Positions 7,955 through 15,706 of a stretch of DNA of 64,000 nt are shown here, one piece after another; within the stretch, counting starts at the first letter, position 1, and every line of letters begins with the position of its first letter. The notes under the pieces are model-generated. The model did no database searches. It saw only the letters and a program-made list of their open reading frames with translations, and was not told the DNA's origin. A program made the position numbers and the translations under genes. The stretch is taken from contig NZ_JAERRH010000019.1 in assembly GCF_016741855.1 (NCBI RefSeq), forward strand, positions 1-64,000, given 5' to 3'. Source of the DNA: Streptomyces musisoli (GTDB lineage: Bacteria; Actinomycetota; Actinomycetes; Streptomycetales; Streptomycetaceae).

Positions 7955-8793
7955 CACGCTTCGACGACCTGCTCTCCAGGGCCTGCCTCGTCAGGGAACG
8001 CACCGTGCCCAAGGACGTCGTCCCCCTCTGCTCCTCGGGCGCCTCCAGCCCGGCCCGCCCCTACGCGTACCACACCGACGCCGACTCCAATGAAGCCGCC
8101 GAGGACCTCAAAGCCCTGTGCGAGACCGTCCTCACCCATACCCCGCCCACTACTCTCGCCGACTTCCTGACCGAACAAGTGCCCCAGCCACGCGGCGCCC
8201 TGGCCCTTGCCTGCATCCTGCAGCTCACCGACACCGACGACGGTGCACGCATGTGGTGGCAGTTCGCCGCCGGCGCAGGCCAGCCCGCCGCTGCCTACTG
8301 CCTCTACCTCCACCACCTCGCCCAGGGCGAGCAGGTCACCGCCCAGTGGTGGCACCAGCAGACCGACGACCTGGAACCACCGCCCGAGCCGCCCACCTGC
8401 CACAAGCATCACGAGCGCCGGCCGGCCACGGCGTGGCACCCCGCTGCCAACACCGTTACCAGCACATCCACCACGACCCTCCTGCGAGTCCTGCGGCACC
8501 TGGCCAAGCACACCGTGCGCCCCCGGACAGCCGCCGTCACCGAGCTCATGACCTACGTCACCACAGCTGTCACTGCAGGGTGGCTCCGCGAACCTGACTC
8601 CGACATCCCCCTGCCCGGCCCGGACTTCGCCGACCGCATCACCGCGCTCTTCAAAGCGGCCGAGAAAACGCCGGACATCTCCGACACCCTCCCAGCACGC
8701 TCCGCCGCCCGAGAACAAGCCCCCGACCCGGACCAGGCCACTCTCACCGTGTCTGCCGCGCGGCAGCACATCCAAGAGCCCGCACAACGATGA
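7951..8793 (+). CDS. Partner protein of the HTH-sigma gene (WWQ-AAGAG motif)
   Basis: A 280-residue soluble protein starting at the GTG that overlaps the previous stop. Its centre reads ARMWWQFAAGAGQPAAAYCL then LHHLAQGE, a helical hairpin repeat reminiscent of Sel1/TPR units. The partner in the second operon (20036-20749) has the same block (FWWQLAAGAGHRIAAYCL). N- and C-terminal regions are not conserved between the two. Coupling to a sigma-like gene suggests an anti-sigma or co-regulator role, but it has no membrane segment or zinc-binding HxxxCxxC motif of usual anti-sigma factors. Function is inferred only from context. Confidence 0.66.
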   Translation: MTRFDDLLSRACLVRERTVPKDVVPLCSSGASSPARPYAYHTDADSNEAAEDLKALCETVLTHTPPTTLADFLTEQVPQPRGALALACILQLTDTDDGARMWWQFAAGAGQPAAAYCLYLHHLAQGEQVTAQWWHQQTDDLEPPPEPPTCHKHHERRPATAWHPAANTVTSTSTTTLLRVLRHLAKHTVRPRTAAVTELMTYVTTAVTAGWLREPDSDIPLPGPDFADRITALFKAAEKTPDISDTLPARSAAREQAPDPDQATLTVSAARQHIQEPAQR

Positions 8794-8986
8794 TCGGCCG
8801 CCCCCGGTCGAACTACTGATCTCAACGGGCTGAGACTGCTTTGACGCCGGGGCACCGCTCACCGCAGCGCAACGGGCAAGCGGTGCCCTCGGAAGTTGAC
8901 CGCCGAAGATCTGCCGGTGTCACTGTCCCTTGCATACAGGACCGCGCCATGCCCTCTGGTCCGTTGGCATCACGGTGCACCTGACA

Positions 8987-9063
8987 CTCACTTTCGGGTG
9001 AGCTTCCGGAGTGCTGGGGTGGCGTGTGCTGGCGGTCCGCTGCCGCAGGCCGGTGTTCCCAAG
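8987..9063. repeat. Copy A of a ~78-bp direct repeat
   Basis: It begins with a short hairpin (CTCACTTTCGGGTGAG) and ends GGTGTTCCCAAG. The last 45 bases differ from copy B (9945-10023) by one base, while the 5' part is more diverged. No protein match was found, so it may be a mobile-element end or a structured RNA. Confidence 0.6.
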
Positions 9064-9188
9064 GGGGCGGCTTGGCGAGTCACACCACCTGCCCGCCCAA
9101 CGTGGTGCTTCTCCGTTGCACTGCGAGGCAGACCTCGGAGGTCGGTGGGGCGAACGGGCCCGGGGCCCCCGTCCCCGGGCATGGACGC

Positions 9189-9497
9189 TCAGAGTGACCT
9201 GAACTGGGGGTGACCCTTCCGCAGCCCGCCCTTGCCAGCGCAGTAGGCGTAGGACCAGCTGCCATTTTTGACGGAACGCCAAGGCCCCGTGTCCGAATAG
9301 CCGTTATTGCACTCGGCCACTGCCTGTACTTGCACGTAGCTGGATCCGCCCGAGCAGGCCACACCGTACGAGTTCTCGTCTTTCCAGTCGCCGCAAGTCG
9401 GCGTGGGTGCAGCCATCGCGGCTGGCGCCGCCGGGAGTCCACCGAGCACGAGCGCGGCGCCGACCCCGAAGCCCGCTAGTGCATGCCGAATTCTCAT
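9189..9497 (-). CDS. Small secreted cysteine-containing protein
   Basis: A 102-residue precursor. A Sec signal peptide (MRIRHALAGFGVGAALVL, cleavage near AAMAA/PTP) is followed by a compact domain with four cysteines and many aromatic residues (CGDWKDENSYGVACSGG, VAECNNGYSDTGPWRS, WSYAYCAGKGG). Comparable small extracellular proteins are common in Streptomyces and have no known role. The ATG at 9497 was chosen because GAGGGTGAGGG precedes it and the signal peptide then has normal length. Confidence 0.76.
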   Translation of the reverse strand: MRIRHALAGFGVGAALVLGGLPAAPAAMAAPTPTCGDWKDENSYGVACSGGSSYVQVQAVAECNNGYSDTGPWRSVKNGSWSYAYCAGKGGLRKGHPQFRSL

Positions 9498-9944
9498 GGG
9501 TATGCCCTCACCCTCTTGATTCAGGGAGCACGGAGCGCCCTTTGGCGGGACGCACCGAAGTCCTGCTGGATTGCGGCCTCGTGAGGCCTGTGACATCGAT
9601 GTTCAGGGGGCGATGGATTGTTCGGCTGGGCCTTGCTCGGTGCAAACAATGGCCGGTCGTGATCCTTTTCGCCGCGGTGGTGGTGCATAGCTTGGCCGCC
9701 GGGTTGTCAGGCCGGCTCGGGGGAGGGGCAGGGGCGGCCGCTCGTCTGGCTGTGCTCAGCACGGTCGGCGACGCCAAGAGCTTGCAGGACTCGTTGTGCA
9801 GGCGCAGGCTCTCGGCGGTCAAGGAGCTGATCGCCGAAAGCCCATGTCTTCGATGGCCCGGACTCCGGGGCGGCTACGTAGAACCGTGACGGCGGACCCA
9901 CTGCCGTCGCGGGGCGCGCCCATGGTCGGTGGGCGAGGCCGTTA
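9498..9944. other. Region without a supported gene between repeat copies
   Basis: An open frame from 9600 to 9889 has one hydrophobic stretch (VVILFAAVVVHSLAAGL) but no recognisable family and no convincing ribosome binding site, so I do not call it. The segment lies between the two copies of the 78-bp repeat. Confidence 0.35.
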
Positions 9945-10023
9945 CTCACTTTCGGGTGAGGGTCTCTGCTGTGGTGGGGTGGCGTGTGCTGGCGGTCCGC
10001 TGCCGCGGGCCGGTGTTCCCAAG
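9945..10023. repeat. Copy B of the ~78-bp direct repeat
   Basis: Same orientation as copy A (8987-9063), with the same start (CTCACTTTCGGGTGAG) and end (GGTGTTCCCAAG). The two copies flank about 880 bases that include the secreted-protein gene at 9189-9497, so recombination between them could delete or duplicate it. Confidence 0.6.
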
Positions 10024-10164
10024 AGCCCGGTACCCGACGAGTCGTCAAATTCGTGCATCAACGCCATAAATGGACGATGCAGGCGAGGGTCATGGAAATA
10101 TGTTGAAACAGTAACGGTCTTCGCGTTTCTCTCAGAGTGGTGAAGGTGCGGGTTGCAGGGTGTG

Positions 10165-10190
10165 GGTGTGCGGCCGGCCGGCCGCACACC
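10165..10190. promoter_or_regulatory. 26-bp perfect palindrome upstream of the lamin-tail gene
   Basis: The half-site GGTGTGCGGCCGG is followed directly by its exact reverse complement. It lies about 75 bases before the gene start at 10265. It may be a repressor operator or a cruciform/terminator. A palindrome of this length with no central spacer is uncommon. Confidence 0.5.
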
Positions 10191-10264
10191 GGCACAACGC
10201 ACCAGGCCGAACCGGGGGAACCTCCGTGGGCTCGGCCAGGGTGCGCACCTGAAGGGGGACCTTC

Positions 10265-10771
10265 GTGTCCGTTTCTTCTTCCGTCCGTCGTCTGACCGCC
10301 GCGGCTGCCGTGGCCGCCGCTGTCGTGGGAGCGGCGGCGCTGCCGGCGTCGGCCGCCGACCACCACCCGGGCCGCCACCACTCGGCGGTGTTCATCAGCG
10401 ACGTGCAGTACGACTCCCCGGGCCGGGACGACCGGTCCAACCGCTCCCTGAACAAGGAGTGGGTGGAGATCACCAACGACAGCCGGCGGGCGGTGAACCT
10501 GGACGACTGGACCCTCGAGGACGAGGACGGCCACACCTACACCTTCGACCACTACCGCCTGGACGGCCGCGCAACCGTCCGCATCCACACCGGCAAGGGC
10601 CGCGACACCAAGACGGACCTGTACCAGGACCGCCGCCACTACGTGTGGGACAACCGCTCCGACACCGCGACCCTGCGCGACGACCGCGACCGGTTCGTGG
10701 ACGAGGAGTCCTGGGGCCACCACCGTCGCGGCGGCGACGACCGGCATCACGGAGGCGACCGTCGCGGCTGA
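10265..10771 (+). CDS. Secreted lamin-tail-domain protein
   Basis: A 168-residue protein from a GTG start preceded by GAAGGGGGA. Residues 1-30 are a Sec signal peptide (VRRLTAAAAVAAAVVGAAAL, cleavage after ASAA). The mature part begins VFISDVQYDSPG, then EWVEITNDSRRAVNLDDWTL, TYTFDHYRLDGRATVRIHTG, and YVWDNRSDTATLRDDRD. These are the strand pattern and key residues of the lamin tail domain (LTD), an immunoglobulin-like fold found in bacterial extracellular proteins and nuclease-associated proteins. The ends of the mature chain are rich in His, Arg and Asp. Its biochemical role is unknown. A strong terminator follows. Confidence 0.84.
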   Translation: MSVSSSVRRLTAAAAVAAAVVGAAALPASAADHHPGRHHSAVFISDVQYDSPGRDDRSNRSLNKEWVEITNDSRRAVNLDDWTLEDEDGHTYTFDHYRLDGRATVRIHTGKGRDTKTDLYQDRRHYVWDNRSDTATLRDDRDRFVDEESWGHHRRGGDDRHHGGDRRG

Positions 10772-10818
10772 CCCCCGCAGCCGGCGGTAGATGACGCCGA
10801 CCGGTGACACGGCTTTGC

Positions 10819-10853
10819 AGGGTGGGCTGCCCCAGAGCGGGGCAGCCCACCCT
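10819..10853 (+). terminator. Terminator of the lamin-tail gene
   Basis: AGGGTGGGCTGCCCC pairs over 15 bases with GGGGCAGCCCACCCT around the five-base loop AGAGC. The flanking TGTCGTGTCCTGG is also found next to a related hairpin at 27384-27425. Confidence 0.75.
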
Positions 10854-11053
10854 GTCGTGTCCTGGGCCCTGACGGTGACCTGTGTGGGGTGCCGGGCCGG
10901 TCCGGACAGGGGTCCGGGCTCGGTGGGCGTGGGGTGGTGGTGAAGGCGGGGTGGGGGAGTTGTCGTAGCTGGTCCACGCGCGTAGCGATGGCGGCTGCGG
11001 CTGCGGTTTTCTCGTGTGTGCATCTCCAACCCCCCACACTCTTTGGAGACTTC

Positions 11054-11686
11054 ATGCGCCGCGCCGCCTTCGGCCTGCCCGCAACCACCCTTGTGCTGCT
11101 CGGTGTCAGTGCCGCACCGGCCCTGGCCGAGCCGCCCGCACCACCGTCCACGACGACCGCCCGGCAGGAGCTGGCCGCTCTGACCGTCGCCGCGCCGCAT
11201 TCGATGGAGGGCTACGCCCGCGACAAGTTCGACATCTGGTCCAGCCAGCCCGGCGGCTGCACCACCCGCCAGGCGGTCCTGGCCCGCGACGGCAAGGACG
11301 TCCAGGACAAGCCCGGCAGCTGCCAGCCGGCATCCGGCTCCTGGTACTCGATCTATGACGACACCACCGTCACCGACGTCACCAAGGCCACCATCGACCA
11401 CATGGTCCCCCTTGCCGAAGCCTGGCGCTCCGGCGCCGACGACTGGAACGCCGACCAGCGCAAAGCGTTCGGCAACGACCTGAAGGACCCTCAGTTGCTG
11501 ATCGCCTCGGAAGCGTCCAACACCTCCAAGTCCGACAGCGGGCCGGCGGAGTGGAAGCCGACCAACCACGCCTTCTGGTGCACGTATGCCAAGGACTACA
11601 CGCACATCAAATCCGTCTGGAAGCTGACCACCACAGACGAGGAGAAGACGGCCCTGTCGTCCATGCTCGACACCTGCACCGGCTGA
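11054..11686 (+). CDS. Secreted HNH-family nuclease, copy 1
   Basis: A 210-residue precursor with a signal peptide (FGLPATTLVLLGVSAAPALA). The mature protein contains the DHMVPLAEAWRSGADDW segment near 115, NDLKDPQLLIASEASNTSKSD near 140 and a C-terminal WCTYAKDYTHIKSVW. These correspond to the DUF1524/GmrSD C-terminal HNH fold: the DH pair, the downstream Asn, and conserved cysteines that probably form disulfides. Proteins of this family are secreted Streptomyces nucleases or nuclease-like proteins. The ATG at 11054 has GGAG in front and begins the signal peptide; the longer frame from 10889 is not family-like. It is more diverged than the other copies here. Confidence 0.85.
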   Translation: MRRAAFGLPATTLVLLGVSAAPALAEPPAPPSTTTARQELAALTVAAPHSMEGYARDKFDIWSSQPGGCTTRQAVLARDGKDVQDKPGSCQPASGSWYSIYDDTTVTDVTKATIDHMVPLAEAWRSGADDWNADQRKAFGNDLKDPQLLIASEASNTSKSDSGPAEWKPTNHAFWCTYAKDYTHIKSVWKLTTTDEEKTALSSMLDTCTG

Positions 11687-11828
11687 CTTTCGCCGTATTC
11701 CAGCCTCCGTCGGCCGGACGTATCCGGTGCCGGCGGGTATGCAGGCGGGGGCGGTAGTGCTGGCTCTTGCCCCGCAGACAGTACGGTTCGGCGTCTCAGG
11801 TGCGTTGATGGATGTCGTGGCGCGGTGC

Positions 11829-11859
11829 AGCCGGGCCCGGGGCAGACCCGGGCCCGGCT
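11829..11859. terminator. 13-bp GC hairpin after nuclease copy 1
   Basis: AGCCGGGCCCGGG (11829-11841) pairs perfectly with CCCGGGCCCGGCT (11847-11859) around a five-base loop. It lies 143 bases beyond the nuclease stop. Confidence 0.65.
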
Positions 11860-12072
11860 ATGCGCTCTGCGGCGGCCGTCGGCCCCGTATCGCGGGTCAC
11901 GAGGCGGCGTGGTGGTGCCGGCGGGCCCCTGCCCAACTGCTGGCTACTCGTCGAATGACCCGAAGAGGCCGAGGCTCCCCCCGACTACAGGTTTCCCAGC
12001 CTGCCGGACCCACGGCGACATTGCTGCCATGACTCTTGCTCCGGCGCGGGGAGCACGACGCAATCAACGTGG

Positions 12073-12109
12073 GAAATCCCGTTCGATCGGCATGACCGAA
12101 CGGGATTTC
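12073..12109. terminator. Hairpin terminator shared by converging genes
   Basis: GAAATCCCGTTCG (12073-12085) pairs with CGAACGGGATTTC (12097-12109) around an 11-base loop. The A-rich and T-rich ends let it work in both directions. It follows the minus-strand repeat protein (12182-12565). Confidence 0.7.
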
Positions 12110-12181
12110 TTAGTTCCCATGCGCACCGCCAGTGCCGTGCCGTGTGCGAGCTGGGTAGTGACTGCTCAGACCAAGTGCGGC

Positions 12182-12565
12182 TCAGCCACCCACGCGACGC
12201 TCTGCGGCGTGAGCATTGTCCTCCTTCGCCTGGGCGCGAGTACCGGGGGTGACACAGACGAGGTCACTGGGTTGAGCCTCACGCCACACGAACCCCTGCT
12301 TGCACGTGGGGTCGTCCTCGCTGATCCGTCGCTCCGCGGCGTGAGCGTTGTCGTCCCTGACTTGGGCGCGAGTGCCAGGGGTGACGCAGACCAGGTCGTT
12401 GGGGGTGACCTCACGCCACACGAACCCCTGCTTGCACCTGAGCGACAGTGAAGGAAGTTCCGGAACCGCCCCCGACGCAGTTGACAGCCCGATGCTCCCT
12501 GTCACTGCAACTAGAACAGCTGACACGACGGTGATCCTGCGAGAACGCTCGCGGATATTTGCCAT
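12182..12565 (-). CDS. Secreted protein with two CKQGFVWRE repeats
   Basis: A 127-residue precursor. The signal peptide (RITVVSAVLVAVTGSIGLS) is followed by two tandem repeats of about 42 residues, each starting CKQGFVWRE, continuing DLVCVTPGTRAQ and closing with DNAHAAERR. Each repeat carries two cysteines that could form one disulfide. This motif occurs singly or in tandem in many secreted actinobacterial proteins, often appended to peptidases, but here it stands alone. GAGGGAG precedes the ATG. Function is unknown, and cell-wall or ligand binding is a guess. Confidence 0.78.
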   Translation of the reverse strand: MANIRERSRRITVVSAVLVAVTGSIGLSTASGAVPELPSLSLRCKQGFVWREVTPNDLVCVTPGTRAQVRDDNAHAAERRISEDDPTCKQGFVWREAQPSDLVCVTPGTRAQAKEDNAHAAERRVGG

Positions 12566-12976
12566 GCTCTTACACTCCCTCGTGAGATTGCCGGACTTTT
12601 TCTGTAATCAAAGTGCGCACCGACTTGAGAAAACCATAACAGGGCCAGAATTATCGAGGCTCGATATGAGAGCGTGGCCCGGCCACGGAACCGGAGTGCA
12701 CACCGGGCGCAGGGCTTCCGATTGCCTGGTGCCCTGTTGAACGCAGCGCCCAGGCATCAAATTCTCGACATGCCTCCCACGCTCGGGACCTCGGCTTGAG
12801 CAGCGGCGTCCGTTCTGCGTGCCCATTGAGCGCAGCCGCCTTGCCGGTGTCTCCGCAGGTCAGAAGGTTTCTGACGGCCCATTGTGAAAAATCAAAGCCC
12901 GAGGGCGGCGCCTCGGTGAGGGGCCGCCCCTTCGCTCGTCCGTCTCAATCGAGGCGAGCAATCCGCGGAGAAGCCC
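12566..12976. other. Intergenic region between two minus-strand genes
   Basis: No coding sequence was recognised. The part next to 12566 is relatively AT-rich (TTTTTCTGTAATCAAAG), which fits a promoter for the repeat protein on the minus strand. Confidence 0.4.
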
Positions 12977-13390
12977 TCAGTGAGGATGGCCGGCGTCTCC
13001 CGCGTCCGATCCCGCGTCCCCCGTGCCGTCAGGACAGCCACATCGGGGAGTCCTCACTGCGTCCGGGTTATCAGCCTCCCTTTGAAGCTGGCGGCCCTTC
13101 GCCGCCACAAAGTTGCTGATAACGCGAACTGCCTGAATACTCATTGGGGTCGTACTAATTCCGGCTTCCTTCAAAGCGTCAGTAACTTCCCCCCACAAGT
13201 TGTGATGCTGAATGAACCGTATGTGACTGTGGAAAGTTTCGACGGGGACGTCAACAAGACCCTCGGTGTAAACGCCCACAGTGAAGCCGTCTTCAGCCTG
13301 ATCGGCCGGCGTTGCACGGATTATCACCCCGTTACGACCAGTAGTTACCGTCAGGTTTTTGATGCCCTTGTTTGCTACCCTTTTCTGCAT
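12977..13390 (-). CDS. Hypothetical protein of foreign composition
   Basis: A 137-residue protein from the ATG at 13390 with TTGGAG upstream. It begins MQKRVANKGIKNLTVTTG and continues with a mixed alpha/beta pattern (GVIIRATPADQAEDGFTV, ETFHSHIRFIQHHNLW, NFVAAKGRQLQREAD). The tail is low-complexity (DGTGDAGSDAGDAGHPH). I recognise no family. Codon use is clearly less GC-biased than in the neighbours, with many A/T third positions, suggesting recent transfer from a phage or other low-GC source. Confidence 0.58.
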   Translation of the reverse strand: MQKRVANKGIKNLTVTTGRNGVIIRATPADQAEDGFTVGVYTEGLVDVPVETFHSHIRFIQHHNLWGEVTDALKEAGISTTPMSIQAVRVISNFVAAKGRQLQREADNPDAVRTPRCGCPDGTGDAGSDAGDAGHPH

Positions 13391-14285
13391 CGAAAATCTC
13401 CAACCTTTCAAACTCATGCTGCGTTTATGGCAGGGCGCTCGGGGTGCCCAGTGGTTCCGTAGAGTGTCCACCTCTCTGCTGCACTCGCGAGGGACCAAGA
13501 TTTTTTCTTCCCAGCCCTAGTACGCCACTGCGGACTTACACAGTACTAGTTCACCTGGGACAGCTTCACGCCACCCAAGACCCAACACACAGGTATAGGG
13601 GCCGTATTGGGCTCGAGTAGACGGCGCCAAGGCGGGAGATCCCGTGACAACAGCGGCAGTTGCTACTCCTTCACGGGAGAAGTAGCAAAGCTTTCGTGCT
13701 GTAGAATTTCTTACTCACGGAAACCTCCGCACCTAACACATAGATCAGGCTCTTATCGAAGGAGAGGAGGTGTTTCTCCGGTACCACTTTAGGGCTTCAC
13801 TCCGGTGGCGACCACAGCTCCCATTACACCCCCTCTCAGCCTGATGAGCATCCGGAAGTACTCGCGACTTCAACTGATTTGGGTTCCACATCGGACACTG
13901 GGAGGACACGGTGATGTGGGTGTGGGAGCTGACCTACCAGGCGCTCCCGAGAGCCAAAGCCCAGAAGGGCGGTGCTGCTGGCCAGGAGACGGTACGAGGG
14001 CGCCGAGGCGGACAGGCTGGCCCCCACACGGCGCCCGTCCCCCGGATCAGACCGGGCGTGTGTTGTGGGGTCGACCAGGGCTTGCGATGCCGCCCGGTCC
14101 CTCGTGCCATTGGCGACCGCGATGGCGGCGGCTTGCTTCTGCGACGTAGGGGGCCGGCGCAGGTTGAGCATCTGGCAGGCGGCGGCGTAGTTGCCAGCGT
14201 GTGACGGGTTGCTATGCGTAACCGTCCCACTGCCCGGGGGTTGGGCCGCCCCCACGCCGGGGGTGGCCCTGCGGCACCGTCCCGG
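13391..14285. other. Long non-coding or eroded region
   Basis: I support no gene in these 895 bases. 13500-13860 is AT-richer than the surroundings and contains TGCTACT (13661-13667) inverted at 13681-13687. From 13880 on composition is typical, but the open frames (both strands) have no family resemblance and no ribosome binding site. Confidence 0.4.
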
Positions 14286-15572
14286 TCACGGGAGGATGAT
14301 TACCTCGAAGGCCTCGCTGTCGATGATGCGGTCGGACTGCACCGCCCGTCCGAACTCGCCACCTGCTTCCTCGTTGTCGCCATCGTCTACATGAGCCCGG
14401 ATGCAGGGCGCGTTGTAGGGCGCGTTGGGCTGGGTGGCCCGGTCGACGGTGACACCCGAGATGTCCCACACGCCACCGACCTGGCGGGGGGTGATGTCCA
14501 CACACTGGTCCCCGTCGTTGCCGCCCTGCCAGGACGCGGCGAAGGGGTACTCGTCACAGGAATCGTTGGGGACACCGGTGGCGCCCCGCACGAAGGGGAT
14601 AGGCCCACGGTCGCAGGTCTTCTCACGCCGCTTCTTGTTCTTCGGGTCCAGCGGGTCGACGAACCGGTTCAACGGGTGGTCGTGGTCGCCGTAGTGGCCC
14701 GTGAGGTTCTTCTGCGCCCACTCATAGGCGACGGCCGCCCCACGGTACACCGACTTGTGCAGGGTCACGTTCGCCAGGTGGCCCGGGACGATGCAGCCGG
14801 GCCAGCGGCCCGTCTCATCGTCACAGCGAACCTCGGTGCCGTTCCACTCCGGGCGGATGTGCCGGGGCGGCCCCGACCCGTTGAGGATGGCCCCCTCCAC
14901 GCGGTAGGTGGGCTGGATCGTCGAGTGGAATCCCTTGCCAACGGACGAGCTGTAGCTCAGGGTGCCATCCTTGCCCTCGTGGAGGCGGCGGAAGCGTACG
15001 GCCGCTCCGTCCCAGGCCGCCGACCCGGGCGTGCACTGGCCACTGCAGGTCGAGCTCAGGGCCAGCGTCACGGGGGGCATGGTCGGCGTCATCTCGACGA
15101 CCTCGGTGATGATGTCCTCCTGCCATGCCGCCTGGGGCAGGGAGTCCATGGACGCCGCCGCCGCGACGAAGACCGTGGCGTGATCGGCTACCTGCCCGTC
15201 CTTGCCGAGGGCCTCATAGATGACCCAGTGGCGTACGCAGTAGGCCTTGCGGGTGGACTGGATGGCCGCATCCCCGGTGCACAGCCCCAGCCCGGGGTTT
15301 GTTTTGGGATCGGCGGCCTGGGTGCGGCCCGGCGGTGCGGGGGCGTCGGCGGGGGCGGATTCGGTCCTGATGCACGTCCAGGCCGTGCCCTGGCGCTGGA
15401 GCGGGGTACCGGGTGCGGTGGCCACGCACGTTCCGTGACCGGGCGGGGCCGCGCTGGCGGGCGGCGCGGCGGTAGCGGGGGCTGCGCCTGCGGCGCACAC
15501 GGATGCGGTGAAGACCAGTGCGGCTAACGCGGACAGGCCGCGTCTGAAGTATCTCAACGGGCGTTCCCTCAC
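14286..15572 (-). CDS. Secreted NucA/NucB-type deoxyribonuclease
   Basis: A 428-residue precursor. Residues 1-36 are a signal peptide (FRRGLSALAALVFTASVCAA). A Pro/Ala-rich linker and a cysteine-containing beta-rich region follow, and the C-terminal third has CDEYPFAASWQGG near 340, the signature of the NucA/NucB DNase fold (Asp-Glu and the downstream His/Asn-type metal site). Upstream of it, CDRGPIPFVRG and PNDSCDEYPF place conserved cysteines as in secreted Streptomyces members. It most likely degrades extracellular DNA or acts as a secreted toxin. It is transcribed divergently from the beta-rich secreted protein at 15707. Confidence 0.8.
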   Translation of the reverse strand: MRERPLRYFRRGLSALAALVFTASVCAAGAAPATAAPPASAAPPGHGTCVATAPGTPLQRQGTAWTCIRTESAPADAPAPPGRTQAADPKTNPGLGLCTGDAAIQSTRKAYCVRHWVIYEALGKDGQVADHATVFVAAAASMDSLPQAAWQEDIITEVVEMTPTMPPVTLALSSTCSGQCTPGSAAWDGAAVRFRRLHEGKDGTLSYSSSVGKGFHSTIQPTYRVEGAILNGSGPPRHIRPEWNGTEVRCDDETGRWPGCIVPGHLANVTLHKSVYRGAAVAYEWAQKNLTGHYGDHDHPLNRFVDPLDPKNKKRREKTCDRGPIPFVRGATGVPNDSCDEYPFAASWQGGNDGDQCVDITPRQVGGVWDISGVTVDRATQPNAPYNAPCIRAHVDDGDNEEAGGEFGRAVQSDRIIDSEAFEVIILP

Positions 15573-15706
15573 ATCGAGTTGACATGGTCTGGCCTATAGG
15601 GGACATCGGCACGCTATCGCGCACCCGTTCGCGGTACAGTCACCCGGCCCCAGACCAGCCGACCACCACCGGCCGACCGGCCGGGAACCAGGGGGGAAAC
15701 CCAACC
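15573..15706. promoter_or_regulatory. Divergent promoter region between DNase and beta-rich protein
   Basis: Only 134 bases separate the two start codons, so both promoters must lie here. GAACCAGGGGGG precedes the plus-strand ATG as ribosome binding site. No clear operator repeat was found. Confidence 0.5.

Noticed and set aside
8987..9063. Riboswitch (for example c-di-AMP type)
   Set aside because: Conserved riboswitch motifs are not present and the copies do not both lead into a gene start.
9600..9889. Small membrane protein
   Set aside because: One hydrophobic segment only, no ribosome binding site and no family.
10058..11605. 515-codon minus-strand open frame
   Set aside because: Antisense of the lamin-tail and nuclease genes; Val/Gly-rich shadow translation.
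14214..15527. 437-codon plus-strand open frame
   Set aside because: Complete antisense of the NucA/NucB-type gene, which has a signal peptide and catalytic motif.
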